Part shown: piece after piece, positions 8,722 to 17,924 of the stretch | Layout: every line of letters starts with the position of its first letter | Position numbering within the stretch: position 1 is the stretch's first letter | From: Photobacterium phosphoreum | Lineage (GTDB): Bacteria > Pseudomonadota > Gammaproteobacteria > Enterobacterales > Vibrionaceae | Reading direction: 5' to 3' | Length of the DNA: 64,000 nt | Assembly (NCBI RefSeq): GCF_002954725.1 | Contig: NZ_MSCQ01000002.1 | Span: forward strand, 248,106 to 312,105 | The notes under the pieces: generated by a model | Told to the model about the DNA's origin: nothing | Databases searched by the model: none | The model's input: the letters and a program-made list of their open reading frames with translations, nothing else | Position numbers and translations under genes: made by a program

Positions 8722-10104
8722 TTATAAAGTCGCTTTTATCCATACCATACGGTGATCTGATGATACGTCTTTTCCAGCCCCTTTCTTGCCAATGCGGACA
8801 TCATTAACAAGCAATCGACCTTGCTCATCATTTGCTGGCCAATATACGCCAGAAGCGGTGACATTAAGGTTATTTGATGGAATAACATGGTCGACTTGTA
8901 AACCGAAGTTACTGGTTAATCGGTTTGGATAAGGGTTATCTTGACGACATTCGCCATCACTGAAGCAGGTTTCAGCACCTAAACTAATAGGAGTCAGTTC
9001 ACCATCCGTTGCTGTTTGGTTAACACGATGATGGTTTAGCAAACTTTCAATTGTTTGGCGGTAACCGTCACCTGCATAAGGATCTGCATTTAAATCACCC
9101 ACAATCACAAACTTTTCACTTTCTGCAAGGCCACCCGTTGCGCCTTTATCATCGTAAATGAAATCGCCATTGGTAATGTAGTTATTCCAAAATTGAATTT
9201 CATCACGGTTTTGCATCTTATTTTTTTGAGTTACCGTATCAAATACCGGTGGTGTTGGATGCGACATCAAAATATGAATGGTCTGTTCACCATTAGCCGT
9301 TGGAATAATAATGGGAGCATCAACATGATTTTTTGATGATAAACGCAGATTTTCCCATTCGGTTGGGGTATACCAGTCTTCACCACACGCCATACCGTCA
9401 GGAATTGGATTTTTCGTATCATTGCAATTGGTGATTTTGGGCATTTCTGCTGAAGGCAGATCTTTCCACTTAAAGGTTTGGAAGGTACGAGTGTTAGCAG
9501 TGTCAATCTTATATTGTGACATGAGGGAGAAGCCATATTGGCCGTGATACACACCAAATCCCCATGCGTCATTTGGGCCTGAATTTATTTTCCCATCGTT
9601 ATTAAGATCTAATCCACTCATTAAGCCGGTATTAGTAGCATAGCTCTCAAAGAAAGGGTATTTAATCGGCTCTAGCGTATCGCCACCATCAATACTATTT
9701 AGACTTTGACCAATAGAGAGATAATTATTCTGGAAACCTACTAGTGCAGCAGTGTTTTCACCACTACCATCATTATTAAACTCGGCCAATAAAATCACGT
9801 TAGGACGCTTTGTTTGAATAATTGCAGCAACATTACGGATTTGAATAATTTTAAGGGCTTTTTCTTTTTCAGTCGGAGTAAGAGTCTGGTTATTGAAGCC
9901 ATTAATTAATGCTTGTTGCTCAGCGGGAGAAGTTTGCATTTCCTCTACGAGTTGTTCAAAACTGCTGCGATCAAACGAAAGGTTAAATGTAGCGATAGTG
10001 ACATCATTTGTCGTGGGTTTAATGTCATTCGTATTATGACTATTACATCCGCTTAATAGTGCTGAAGTAATGGCAATAGCAGCAAGACTTTTAATTAATT
10101 TCAT
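8722..10104 (-). CDS. Endonuclease/exonuclease/phosphatase-family lipoprotein
   Basis: A 460-aa protein starting MKLIKSLAAIAITSALLSGC, with a lipobox (LLSGC, Cys20), so it should be a lipoprotein. The EEP fold is visible in VTIATFNLSFD near the N-terminus, RPNVILLAEFNND, SHPTPP, VIVGDLNADPYAGDGYR and a C-terminal SDHRMVW carrying the catalytic-type His. These proteins cleave phosphodiester bonds in nucleic acids or lipids; the substrate cannot be told here. An acidic calcium-like stretch (DLNNDGKINSG) lies mid-protein. An in-frame start at 10137 would add 11 residues ahead of the signal peptide and is less likely. Confidence 0.85.
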   Translation of the reverse strand: MKLIKSLAAIAITSALLSGCNSHNTNDIKPTTNDVTIATFNLSFDRSSFEQLVEEMQTSPAEQQALINGFNNQTLTPTEKEKALKIIQIRNVAAIIQTKRPNVILLAEFNNDGSGENTAALVGFQNNYLSIGQSLNSIDGGDTLEPIKYPFFESYATNTGLMSGLDLNNDGKINSGPNDAWGFGVYHGQYGFSLMSQYKIDTANTRTFQTFKWKDLPSAEMPKITNCNDTKNPIPDGMACGEDWYTPTEWENLRLSSKNHVDAPIIIPTANGEQTIHILMSHPTPPVFDTVTQKNKMQNRDEIQFWNNYITNGDFIYDDKGATGGLAESEKFVIVGDLNADPYAGDGYRQTIESLLNHHRVNQTATDGELTPISLGAETCFSDGECRQDNPYPNRLTSNFGLQVDHVIPSNNLNVTASGVYWPANDEQGRLLVNDVRIGKKGAGKDVSSDHRMVWIKATL

Positions 10105-10275
10105 CCGTAATCTCAGTAAATTAGCAACAACGATCATTAGTTGACTCGAATTATACTGATAGATGTATTATTAATGGTGATCTCGGCAGCGTTTCTCTGC
10201 AACTAATACTGCTACTGCATCATGTTATTTGTCATTTTGGAACTAGGATCTATTATTGATTGATGGCTGTTTATT

Positions 10276-10800
10276 CTAGGTTAAGCTATTAACCGTAGCA
10301 ATTAATGCGGTTAATAGTTTCGCATTTGTTACTTTTCCTGTAACAACGTCAAAATTATCATAAAAGCTAGGTATTGAGAGCGAGGCTTTTACATTTCCAG
10401 CAAAGTAAGGGGCAGAGTTAACTGCTGCTGTTAATACCGTATTTGCGCCACCAGGACCTGGTGACGTTGCGAGTAATACCATTGGTTTGTTTTGATAAAC
10501 TTTAGGGTTAATGCGTGATGCCCAATCAAATAGGTTTTTATATGCGGCAGTATATGAACCATTATGTTCTGCAAAAGAGATGATTATTGCATCAGCTTGA
10601 GCGATACGATCTAAAAATTCTTGTGCTAATGATGGAATACCTGATTCGTTTTCACGATCACTACTATAAAGTGGCATCTCAAAATCATTAATATCTAAAA
10701 CGTCAATATCAGCATAAGTTACCAATGATGCGGCATATGTTGCAAGGTGCTTATTAATTGATTGGCTGCTACTGCTTGCTGCAAAAGTAAGTAATTTCAT
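10276..10800 (-). CDS. NAD(P)H-dependent FMN reductase (flavodoxin-like)
   Basis: A 174-aa protein of the NADPH-dependent FMN reductase family. The N-terminal phosphate-binding loop AASSSSQSINK, the flavin-contacting FAEHNGSYTAAYKNLFDW segment and the ATSPGPGGA loop are all visible. It likely reduces FMN or quinones in the cytoplasm. It is divergent from the LysR gene at 10931 across 130 bases, an arrangement typical of a LysR regulator and its target. Confidence 0.87.
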   Translation of the reverse strand: MKLLTFAASSSSQSINKHLATYAASLVTYADIDVLDINDFEMPLYSSDRENESGIPSLAQEFLDRIAQADAIIISFAEHNGSYTAAYKNLFDWASRINPKVYQNKPMVLLATSPGPGGANTVLTAAVNSAPYFAGNVKASLSIPSFYDNFDVVTGKVTNAKLLTALIATVNSLT

Positions 10801-10847
10801 GCTTTATTCCTAATTATAATGAATGTGTCATTATTTCGATGGTTAAT

Positions 10848-10870
10848 AACGATACCTTGTTAATGTCGTT
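10848..10870. promoter_or_regulatory. Inverted repeat in the FMN reductase/LysR divergent promoter
   Basis: AACGA (10848-10852) and TCGTT (10866-10870), 13 bases apart, in the short divergent region. It is a weak candidate LysR operator; the arms are only five bases. Confidence 0.25.
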
Positions 10871-10930
10871 CCAGTGTATATTGATAGTTAAGATTAATTA
10901 ATAGGATGAAAGTGTTTTAACTATTTCCAT

Positions 10931-11830
10931 ATGACTAATAATAAATTATTTGATGGCATCATCATTTTTGTTCAGGTTGTTAAAAGTGGTGCTTTTAGCT
11001 CAGCAGCTGAAGTGCTTGGGCATTCAAATTCACACATCAGTAAAGAAATTAATAAATTAGAAGCACGCTTGGGTGTACGGTTACTCAATCGCACTACGCG
11101 CTCGTTAGCATTAACTCCTGAAGGGGAGGCCTATTACCAAGAATGTACTCAATTAATTATAGATGCAGAACAGGCGTTAGGACTGATTTCACAAGATACT
11201 TTGAACCCCAAAGGAACGCTTAAAATAAGTTGCCCAGTATGGTTAGGTTCTCAATATTTACAGCAAGTCTTTAGTGAATATTTAACGTGTTACCCAGACA
11301 TGCAATTAGATATTGATTTAAGTGATAAAACCGTAGATGTTGTTGCTGATGGGTACGATCTTGTTATTCGAGCTTCCGCAACGTTAGCGGAATCGAGCTT
11401 GATTTGTAAGCGGTTATTTAGCTGTAAAATTCATACTGTAGCTGCGCCTAAGTATTTACAACAGCATGGAACACCACAGCATCCTTCTGACTTACATCAA
11501 CATAATTGTCTTTGTTATAGTAACTTAAAACATGCTAATCGGTGGCAATACACAGATGTTGAAGGTAAAGCATTTAATGTTGAGGTACAGCAAAAGTTAC
11601 GATGTAATAATACACCAATGACAGTCGCTATGGCTGTTAATGGGATGGGGATTTGTCATGTCCCTGCATTTTATATCGAACCACAATTGCAAAGTGGAGA
11701 GTTGACAGTATTGCTATCAGAGTTTGATAGTACGATGGTGAATGTGTACGTTGTATATCCAAGTCGAAAACATTTATCCGCAAAAGTAAGGCGATTCATT
11801 GACTTATTAGAACTCAGAATAAACAAGTAG
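10931..11830 (+). CDS. LysR family transcriptional regulator
   Basis: A 299-aa protein of standard LTTR length. Residues 1-65 form the winged HTH (VVKSGAFSSAAEVLGHSNSHISKEINKLEARLGVRLLNRTTRSLALTPEG); residues 90-295 form the periplasmic-binding-like effector domain (LKISCPVWLGSQYLQ ... IRASATLAESSLICKRL). The sequence resembles the AaeR/DmlR-like group. It probably regulates the divergent FMN reductase; the inducer is unknown. Confidence 0.9.
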   Translation: MTNNKLFDGIIIFVQVVKSGAFSSAAEVLGHSNSHISKEINKLEARLGVRLLNRTTRSLALTPEGEAYYQECTQLIIDAEQALGLISQDTLNPKGTLKISCPVWLGSQYLQQVFSEYLTCYPDMQLDIDLSDKTVDVVADGYDLVIRASATLAESSLICKRLFSCKIHTVAAPKYLQQHGTPQHPSDLHQHNCLCYSNLKHANRWQYTDVEGKAFNVEVQQKLRCNNTPMTVAMAVNGMGICHVPAFYIEPQLQSGELTVLLSEFDSTMVNVYVVYPSRKHLSAKVRRFIDLLELRINK

Positions 11831-11936
11831 ATGTTTTTTAAATCTATTGTCGTAAAGTTTTACATTTTTAGTCTTTTGTTTTTACGTTTTAGTGATATTT
11901 TCTAGAAGAATAATTTTTAGGAAAGGGATAACCACT

Positions 11937-12461
11937 ATGAATAATGAAATTCGTCTTCGTGCTTTAGAGCAAACTGATTTACGTTTTATTCACCAGCTAA
12001 ACAATAACCGCGCTATTATGTCATATTGGTTTGAAGAACCGTATGAGTCATTTTACGAGCTTGAAGAACTATACCGCAAGCATATCCATGACAGCACTGA
12101 GCGACGTTTTATTGCTGAAAATAATGATAAAGAATCAATTGGTCTTGTAGAACTGGTTGAGATAAATAGCATTCACCGGAGTGCTGAGTTCCAGATTATC
12201 ATTGCGCCTGATTTCCAAGGTTGCGGATATGCTCGCGCATTAATTAACCGCGCATTGAATTATGCTTTTACGATATTGAACCTACATAAAGTGTATTTGC
12301 ATGTTGCAACGGCAAACGAAAAAGCGATTCACTTATATGAAGAGTGTGGCTTTATTGAAGAAGGTCATTTAGTGAAGGAAATCTTCATTAATGGTCAATA
12401 CACTGACGTTAAGCGAATGTATATGCTGCAAGACGAGTACCTTACGAGTCGCAGTAAGTAA
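11937..12461 (+). CDS. speG: Spermidine N1-acetyltransferase SpeG
   Basis: A 174-aa GNAT enzyme closely following E. coli Spe[77 protein letters not shown] and [11 protein letters not shown]. It acetylates spermidine and spermine with acetyl-CoA and so controls polyamine levels; the family forms allosteric dodecamers. The start at 11937 has AGGAAAGGG upstream. It sits alone after the LysR gene and converges on the GST gene. Confidence 0.93.
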   Translation: MNNEIRLRALEQTDLRFIHQLNNNRAIMSYWFEEPYESFYELEELYRKHIHDSTERRFIAENNDKESIGLVELVEINSIHRSAEFQIIIAPDFQGCGYARALINRALNYAFTILNLHKVYLHVATANEKAIHLYEECGFIEEGHLVKEIFINGQYTDVKRMYMLQDEYLTSRSK

Positions 12462-12466
12462 TTTTG

Positions 12467-12499
12467 ATCACCCTGACAGTGCAATACTGTCAGGGTGAT
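12467..12499. terminator. Hairpin between convergent speG and GST genes
   Basis: Perfect 14-bp stem (12467-12480 with 12486-12499) and a 5-nt loop. T-tracts are poor on both sides, so it may act as a 3'-end stabiliser as much as a terminator. Confidence 0.55.
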
Positions 12500-12545
12500 G
12501 ACTGTTAACCAATATTGTATAAAACCACGTTACTTCCACTTATTA

Positions 12546-13205
12546 TTATACGATTTCTTTGTGATGACTCTTAATCAATGATGAAGGTTGCCAAAAAGGT
12601 CTTTTTTCCATGACTTTTGAAAAAATAGGATCTTGATAATGCTGTTCTAGCCAAGCCTGTAATCGAGGGTAGGGAGCATGACGAAACCATTGGCGTTCAA
12701 CATGAGAAAATTGACGAATAAAAGGTAAAATAGCATAGTCAGCGACACTGGGGCTATCACACATAAAAAAGCGGTGTTTGTTAAGACGAGCTTCTAGATC
12801 ATCGAGAAAAGAACGACATAAATTACGATAAATAGCGACGTCAGGGTTGTGGTAACGGGTATTGGCTTTGTAGTGCTCGAGGGCTGCAATATACTTACAG
12901 TCATTACGAGCAATAAGGTTGATCATATCGGTAAATAAATGACAATTATCCGATAAGAGTAGGTTTTGTGGATCATGCTGACTAAGTGCCCAAATCATAA
13001 TGTTGAGGCTTTCATCAATATAATCGCCATTATTTAAAACTAAAAGAGGGACGGTACCTTTTGGAGTAACCGTAAGCATTTCTGCAGGCTTATCTTTTAG
13101 TGAAATATCACGTATTTCTACATCTAACTCTGCCAAACGCAAACCTAAACGTGCTCGAATAGCATAGGGGCACTGACGCAGAGTGTAGAGTATTGGTAGT
13201 GTCAT
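12546..13205 (-). CDS. Glutathione S-transferase family protein
   Basis: A 219-aa protein. Residues 1-78 form a thioredoxin-like GST_N domain starting PILYTLRQCPYAIRARLGL with CPYA at the glutathione site, then the cis-proline motif KGTVPLLVL and the ESLNIMIW helix. Residues 85-205 are the helical GST_C domain with SVADYAILPFIRQF. It may act in glutathione conjugation or thiol reduction. The start carries AGGA upstream on the minus strand. It is divergent from the aldehyde dehydrogenase. Confidence 0.85.
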   Translation of the reverse strand: MTLPILYTLRQCPYAIRARLGLRLAELDVEIRDISLKDKPAEMLTVTPKGTVPLLVLNNGDYIDESLNIMIWALSQHDPQNLLLSDNCHLFTDMINLIARNDCKYIAALEHYKANTRYHNPDVAIYRNLCRSFLDDLEARLNKHRFFMCDSPSVADYAILPFIRQFSHVERQWFRHAPYPRLQAWLEQHYQDPIFSKVMEKRPFWQPSSLIKSHHKEIV

Positions 13206-13393
13206 CTTGTCCCTCCTAAAAATGCTGTCCTTTAATGTAGCTAAGTTTAGTACAGATTCTTAATAATAAGATACCCTCCTCGATATTAACGCTACAGCGA
13301 TCAAAAATAATGAAAAATAATCCTGTTAGAGACAGTAATGCTATGAGTATATTAACCATATAGTTTGATTACATATTATAACGGAATATAACA

Positions 13394-14818
13394 ATGACAA
13401 TAGTTGCTACGTTGGAACACTATCGATTACGTCAATACAATGCTTTCATGCAACAGCCCATGCCTACAGCAGAAGAACGTATTGCGGTTCTAAATCAATT
13501 AAAACAATTAATTACTCAGCATCAGTCACAAATTTGCCAAGCGATTGCCGCTGATTTTGGCTGTCGCTCTGCGAGTGAAACGGCACTATTAGAAATATTT
13601 ACCTCTTTAGAATCTATTCATGATGCCATCAAGCGGTTGAAAGGGTGGATGAAACCTCAGCATCGACATACTTCTTTATGGTTTAAACCCGCTAAAAATA
13701 CGGTAACTCCGCAGCCGTTAGGGGTTGTGGGTATTATTGTGCCGTGGAATTATCCGTTATTTTTAACTATTGCACCTATGGTTGCTGCGCTTGCTGCCGG
13801 TAATAGAGTGATGGTCAAAATGTCAGAAAATTCTCAACATTTATGCCAATTATTACAGTTATTATTTAAAGATGTATTTAGTGACGATCAGATTTGTATT
13901 ATTGCTGAAGAGGGGCAAACGGGGATCGCTTTTTCACAGTTAAGGTTCGATCACCTAATTTTTACTGGCTCGACCACCACAGGTAAAGCGGTAATGGCTG
14001 TGGCTGCAACGAACTTAGTTCCTGTTACGCTAGAATTAGGCGGTAAATCACCCGTTATCTTGGCGGATGATTATGATGTGAATACAGCTTTATCGCGTAT
14101 CTTAGGCGGTAAAATGTATAACAGCGGCCAAACGTGTGTTGCTCCTGATTATCTGTTGATTCCAGAAGCGTTAGAAAGTGAGGTTATTCGCCAAGCTCAA
14201 GCGATTATGGCGCAGCGGTTTACTGATATTGCCCACCCTGATTATACCTCGATTATTGATGACGGTTCTTTTACGCGTTTATGTAACACTGCTCAAGATG
14301 CTGTTCAACTAGGGGCAAAGGTAGTCAATTTGATTCCTAATTCGGTACCAGACCCACAACAACGTAAATTTCCATTACAGCTTATCTGTCAAACTACTGA
14401 TTCAATGGTTGCCATGCAACGTGAAATCTTTGGGCCATTACTGCCAATAGTGACTTATAAAACACTTCAGCAAGCCTTGGATTATATTAATGCTAGAGAG
14501 CGACCACTGGCATTGTATTTATTCAGTAATGATAAAACAGTGCAGCAGCAAGTATTAGACCAAACACGTTCAGGTGGGGTTGCAATCAATGATGTTATGT
14601 TACATGTCGCGCAGGATGATTTACCTTTCGGTGGTATTGGCCACAGTGGTATGGGGCATTATCACGGTCGTGAAGGTTTTGAGCGTTTATCAATAATGCG
14701 TCCGGTGATGCATCAAGCCGCTTTAAGTTCAACTAAGTACCTTTATGCGCCTTATGGAAAAATCGGTAAACGATTAATTAACTTTATTATAAATAGAAAG
14801 CTGTCTCGTTATGAATAA
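13394..14818 (+). CDS. Aldehyde dehydrogenase, coniferyl-aldehyde dehydrogenase-like
   Basis: A 474-aa NAD(P)-dependent aldehyde dehydrogenase. The Rossmann part carries IVPWNYPLFLTIAPM and FTGSTTTGKAVM; the general-base motif is LELGGKSPVIL and the catalytic cysteine lies in MYNSGQTCVAPDYLL. The C-terminal PFGGIGHSGMG and REGFERLS motifs are typical of the CalB/class 3 branch, which oxidises fatty and aromatic aldehydes. A C-terminal basic tail is present. It is translationally coupled to the RDD gene by an 8-base overlap. Confidence 0.9.
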   Translation: MTIVATLEHYRLRQYNAFMQQPMPTAEERIAVLNQLKQLITQHQSQICQAIAADFGCRSASETALLEIFTSLESIHDAIKRLKGWMKPQHRHTSLWFKPAKNTVTPQPLGVVGIIVPWNYPLFLTIAPMVAALAAGNRVMVKMSENSQHLCQLLQLLFKDVFSDDQICIIAEEGQTGIAFSQLRFDHLIFTGSTTTGKAVMAVAATNLVPVTLELGGKSPVILADDYDVNTALSRILGGKMYNSGQTCVAPDYLLIPEALESEVIRQAQAIMAQRFTDIAHPDYTSIIDDGSFTRLCNTAQDAVQLGAKVVNLIPNSVPDPQQRKFPLQLICQTTDSMVAMQREIFGPLLPIVTYKTLQQALDYINARERPLALYLFSNDKTVQQQVLDQTRSGGVAINDVMLHVAQDDLPFGGIGHSGMGHYHGREGFERLSIMRPVMHQAALSSTKYLYAPYGKIGKRLINFIINRKLSRYE

Positions 14819-15251
14819 TGAAATAACAATAGCGTATGTTGGGTTTTGGCAACGAGTATTAGCCAGTTTGGTGGATACTGCACTTGTCGTTTTGATAACA
14901 GTACCACTTATGTATTTCGCTTATGGTGAAATATATCCACAAACTGATACCTTTGTGATGGGGCCGATGGATGTGTTGATTAATTACGCATTGCCCTTTA
15001 TTGGCGTGATTTTATTTTGGGTATATAAGTCAGCGACTCCCGGGAAAATGGTGATTAAGGCGCAGATAGTGGATGCGCAAACAGGGTGTAAGCCTAGTGC
15101 GAAACAATCGGTGATACGTTATTTAGGCTATTTTGTGTCAACTATTCCATTGGGGTTAGGCTTAATGTGGGTTGGGTGGGACAAGAGAAAGCAAGGTTGG
15201 CACGATAAACTGGCTGGAACCGTTGTTATAAAAAAGAATGTTAATGTTTGA
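14811..15251 (+). CDS. RDD family membrane protein
   Basis: A 146-aa protein with the RDD pattern: VGFWQRVLASLVDTALVVL (the Arg and Asp of the family name), a second helix about 55-75, and YKSATPGKMVIKAQIVDAQTG followed by GWHDKLAGTVVI at the end. RDD proteins are three-helix membrane proteins proposed to act in ion or stress transport in some bacteria. Overlap with the aldehyde dehydrogenase suggests one transcript, ended by the hairpin at 15256. Confidence 0.87.
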   Translation: MNNEITIAYVGFWQRVLASLVDTALVVLITVPLMYFAYGEIYPQTDTFVMGPMDVLINYALPFIGVILFWVYKSATPGKMVIKAQIVDAQTGCKPSAKQSVIRYLGYFVSTIPLGLGLMWVGWDKRKQGWHDKLAGTVVIKKNVNV

Positions 15252-15255
15252 ACAA

Positions 15256-15296
15256 GAAAGCCCCTGTTGATGTGATCAACAGGGGCTTTCTTTATT
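15256..15296 (+). terminator. Terminator of the ALDH-RDD operon
   Basis: Perfect 16-bp stem (15256-15271 with 15275-15290) and a 3-nt loop GTG, followed by TTTATT. It lies five bases after the RDD stop and may also end the convergent PhnA-like transcript. Confidence 0.85.
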
Positions 15297-15314
15297 CGGA
15301 TTTACAATAAAAAA

Positions 15315-15887
15315 TTACTTCTTAGTGTAAGCCGAGATAATAACCATTTGCACACCGTCAGCACGGCCTTGGATGTGAAGTGGGTTATCCGTTAAGCTAA
15401 TGTTACGTACAGGCGTACCACGCTTGATGATCATGCTTGAACCTTTAACTGGAAGATCTTTAATGATAGTTACACTATCGCCAGCTTGAAGGATTGCACC
15501 ATTCGCATCACGGGTAGGGATTGAAGCTTGTTCTTCTTCAACAAGACCTTTTTCAGCCCACTCTTTAACATCATCTTCTACGTACATCATGTCAACGAGA
15601 TCCATTGCCCAATCAGTTTTAGTGGAAAGACGTTTAAGTTGACGATACACCATAACTTGAACAGCAGGAACTTGACTCCACATGGTGTCGTTCAGACAAC
15701 GCCAATGGTTTTCGTCAGTTGTTTCTGGATTCTCAAGCTGACCACGGCAAGTATCACAAAGTAGTACGCAACAACCTGCACTCTTGTCTTCAGAAGCAGG
15801 AACAGCGTATACCGCTAGATTATTTTCAGAAGAACATAGCTCACATTTTGATTCACTACGCGTTTTTAATGCTTGTTCGATAGTCAT
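15315..15887 (-). CDS. PhnA/YjdM-like zinc-ribbon protein
   Basis: A 190-aa protein starting MTIEQALKTRSESKCELCSSEN. An N-terminal zinc ribbon is visible (CELC ... CDTC), and the C-terminal third (about 120-190) is the PhnA beta domain with DANGAILQAGDSVTIIKDLPVKGSSMIIKRGTPVRNI. Despite the name, these proteins are not established phosphonoacetate hydrolases; their role is unclear. The protein is longer than E. coli YjdM because of a helical insert between the two parts. The ATG at 15887 is chosen on family similarity over an upstream in-frame start at 15950. Confidence 0.85.
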   Translation of the reverse strand: MTIEQALKTRSESKCELCSSENNLAVYAVPASEDKSAGCCVLLCDTCRGQLENPETTDENHWRCLNDTMWSQVPAVQVMVYRQLKRLSTKTDWAMDLVDMMYVEDDVKEWAEKGLVEEEQASIPTRDANGAILQAGDSVTIIKDLPVKGSSMIIKRGTPVRNISLTDNPLHIQGRADGVQMVIISAYTKK

Positions 15888-16247
15888 GGGAATTGTCCAT
15901 TGATTTATTGTGCCGATATTATGCCGCTCTATTGTACAGAAGAAAAGCAAACATGTCCCTGATCACGAAATTTATAGTACAACAGACTGTTTAATATCCA
16001 GTGGGCTTTATTTCATTAACGCTGCAGTATCAGTTAATCATCACTTTTAACGATTGAGTTACGTATGTTGTGATTATTGAGATGATTTTCGGTGTAATAA
16101 CGGTAATTTAAAACTGCTTATTATGCTGGTGGCGTTTTCATTTACATAAAAAAATGAAGCTTATCGCAGTGTGCTAGTTTCGATCAGCACATAAACAATG
16201 ATAAAGGTAAGCTATAGCGATTATTATTAAGTCAAAGGAAAACAAGG
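15888..16247. other. Divergent intergenic region
   Basis: About 360 bases between the divergent PhnA-like gene and the trypsin gene. It should contain both promoters. I see no strong operator, small ORF or hairpin. Confidence 0.4.
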
Positions 16248-17462
16248 ATGTTTCAATATAAATACAGTGCGTTAATGTTAGCCATTACGGCAAGTGTCAC
16301 TGCGCCCGTCTATGCATCCACCGATGCAGTAATATCGTCAAATATCGTTTCACCGTATGTTATCGGTGGCGATGATGTTGATAGTAATACTCCCGCCACT
16401 GAAAATTTTATGGCGTCACTGCGCAATAATAAGGCGGGTGAAACCCCTTTTTGTGGTGCGACTATCATTAGTGATCAATGGGTATTAACCGCCGCTCACT
16501 GTGTGGTAAAGGGAAGTGATAAAAATGCTGAGGTAATACCACCCTCTGATATTACGATTACCGCAGGATTAATAGATAATAGTGAGCCATTAGAAGATCA
16601 TATTTTTTCTGCAACGCATGTAGTAGTTCATCCTGATTTTAGTCCTGTGGCTGTAGTAAAAAAAGATTCAGTTAGAGCCGAAGTTATAAGTACCGAATTA
16701 GATAATGATGTAGCACTGATTCGTGTTAATCGTAAATTTAAAGATGTTGCTCAAGTTAATTTACCAACACGGGAACAGTCTAGTGATATAGAAACCGAGT
16801 TAAAAAAACAATGGAATGATAGTGATTATCAAGGTTCGACAAGACATGATAAAAATCTCAAAGTACTCGGTTGGGGAGTCACCGATCCGTCTGGAGGTAG
16901 TGACTCAGGCTCTGATAATTTGCAGCAAGCGATGTTGAGTTTATTCCCGATAGATTTATGTTATAAGCGTATTGAATCGAATGATAATCCAGGATTAATT
17001 ATTGATAGCCCTGCTAACACAACTAAATTATGTGCATTACCGTCTGAAATTACAGATCATATAGACGGTACTCCTTATGGTGTAGATGCTTGTTTTGGAG
17101 ATAGCGGTGGTCCTATTTTAGCTCAAGATGATAATGATGAATGGTTACAAGTGGGTATTGTCAGTGGTGGTACTGTTGGAGATCTTGCTTGTGGTTCAAT
17201 GACACGTCCTGGTTTTTACGCTCGTGTCGGTAATTATACTGATTGGATTGTTGAGAACAGCAGTAAAAAACCAATGCATCCAATTACCCCACCTGATTTT
17301 CTTTCGGATAAGTATAACGATCAAGATGGTGATGGCTGCAATGACAGCATTTCAGCGAACAATTGCAATATAGGTAAAGATCGCGACGGTGGCGGTAGTT
17401 TTGGATTTATTGGCTTATTATTACTTTGTAGCGGTGCGTTTTTTAGACGTTTAAAAGTTTAA
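16248..17462 (+). CDS. Secreted trypsin-like serine protease with GlyGly-CTERM anchor
   Basis: A 404-aa S1 peptidase. A signal peptide of about 23 residues ends VYA. The mature part begins near VIGGDDVDSNTP and carries the catalytic triad H84 (LTAAHC), D154 (DNDVALI) and S286 (CFGDSGGPI), with paired cysteines. The tail has a calcium-like NDQDGDGCNDS stretch, then DRDGGGSFGFIGLLLLCSGAFFRRLKV in outline: a Gly-rich motif, hydrophobic helix and basic end. That is a GlyGly-CTERM signal, normally processed by rhombosortase on type II secretion substrates. It is monocistronic, with a terminator at 17531. Confidence 0.92.
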   Translation: MFQYKYSALMLAITASVTAPVYASTDAVISSNIVSPYVIGGDDVDSNTPATENFMASLRNNKAGETPFCGATIISDQWVLTAAHCVVKGSDKNAEVIPPSDITITAGLIDNSEPLEDHIFSATHVVVHPDFSPVAVVKKDSVRAEVISTELDNDVALIRVNRKFKDVAQVNLPTREQSSDIETELKKQWNDSDYQGSTRHDKNLKVLGWGVTDPSGGSDSGSDNLQQAMLSLFPIDLCYKRIESNDNPGLIIDSPANTTKLCALPSEITDHIDGTPYGVDACFGDSGGPILAQDDNDEWLQVGIVSGGTVGDLACGSMTRPGFYARVGNYTDWIVENSSKKPMHPITPPDFLSDKYNDQDGDGCNDSISANNCNIGKDRDGGGSFGFIGLLLLCSGAFFRRLKV

Positions 17463-17530
17463 ATAACATAAAAACAGATACAGAAATACAATTAAATACT
17501 TATTAATGCTTCATATTATGATGATTTAAG

Positions 17531-17568
17531 TGGAAGTTAGCTTTATAAGCAAGCTTCCATTTTTTTTG
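17531..17568 (+). terminator. Terminator of the trypsin gene
   Basis: TGGAAG and GCTT pair with AAGC and CTTCCA (17531-17559), with a small bulge, followed by a run of T. Confidence 0.65.
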
Positions 17569-17798
17569 GCTATTAAACATGAGCTTATTTTAAAAATATT
17601 GTATTTATAATACTTAGTAAATTGATTGTTATATTTTTCAAAAAGATGAGATTTATTACTGATGTGTTTATTCGTTATATAATAATCCAATGTATAAGTA
17701 GCATTTATTTAACAAAGAAAGTGTTTTGAATAGTGAAATAAACTAATAAACGTATTGATTGTTCTCGTGTTTATATTTTTAAAACACAAGGAGTTGGG

Positions 17799-17924
17799 GT
17801 GTTTTTGATATTTATCAATTGGTTATATTTATTTGTTATTGTTAAAAAAATATTATTAATTAATGATATGGTGTTTTATTATTTTACCCACAAAAATAGG
17901 GTTATCCACAGAAGCTGTGCATAA
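17799..17924 (+). CDS. Possible small hydrophobic protein, 41 aa (uncertain)
   Basis: A GTG at 17799 lies five bases after a consensus AAGGAG (17788-17793). The frame runs 41 codons to TAA. The peptide begins VFLIFINWLYLFVIVKKILL and ends with a basic tail (THKNRVIHRSCA), so it would be one membrane helix plus a positive tail, a shape shared by small membrane proteins and type I toxins. Against it: the DNA is very AT-rich, which favours hydrophobic codons by chance, and the frame overlaps an FNR-like site and DnaA-box-like sites. Confidence 0.2.
   Translation: MFLIFINWLYLFVIVKKILLINDMVFYYFTHKNRVIHRSCA
17805..17818. promoter_or_regulatory. FNR-type palindrome in the gap
   Basis: TTGATATTTATCAA is a perfect TTGAT-N4-ATCAA FNR consensus. 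No gene starts within the usual distance except the doubtful small ORF; the chemoreceptor begins about 540 bases downstream. Confidence 0.4.

Noticed and set aside
13206-13393. Specific operator in the GST/aldehyde dehydrogenase divergent region
   Set aside because: No convincing palindrome or known consensus was found.
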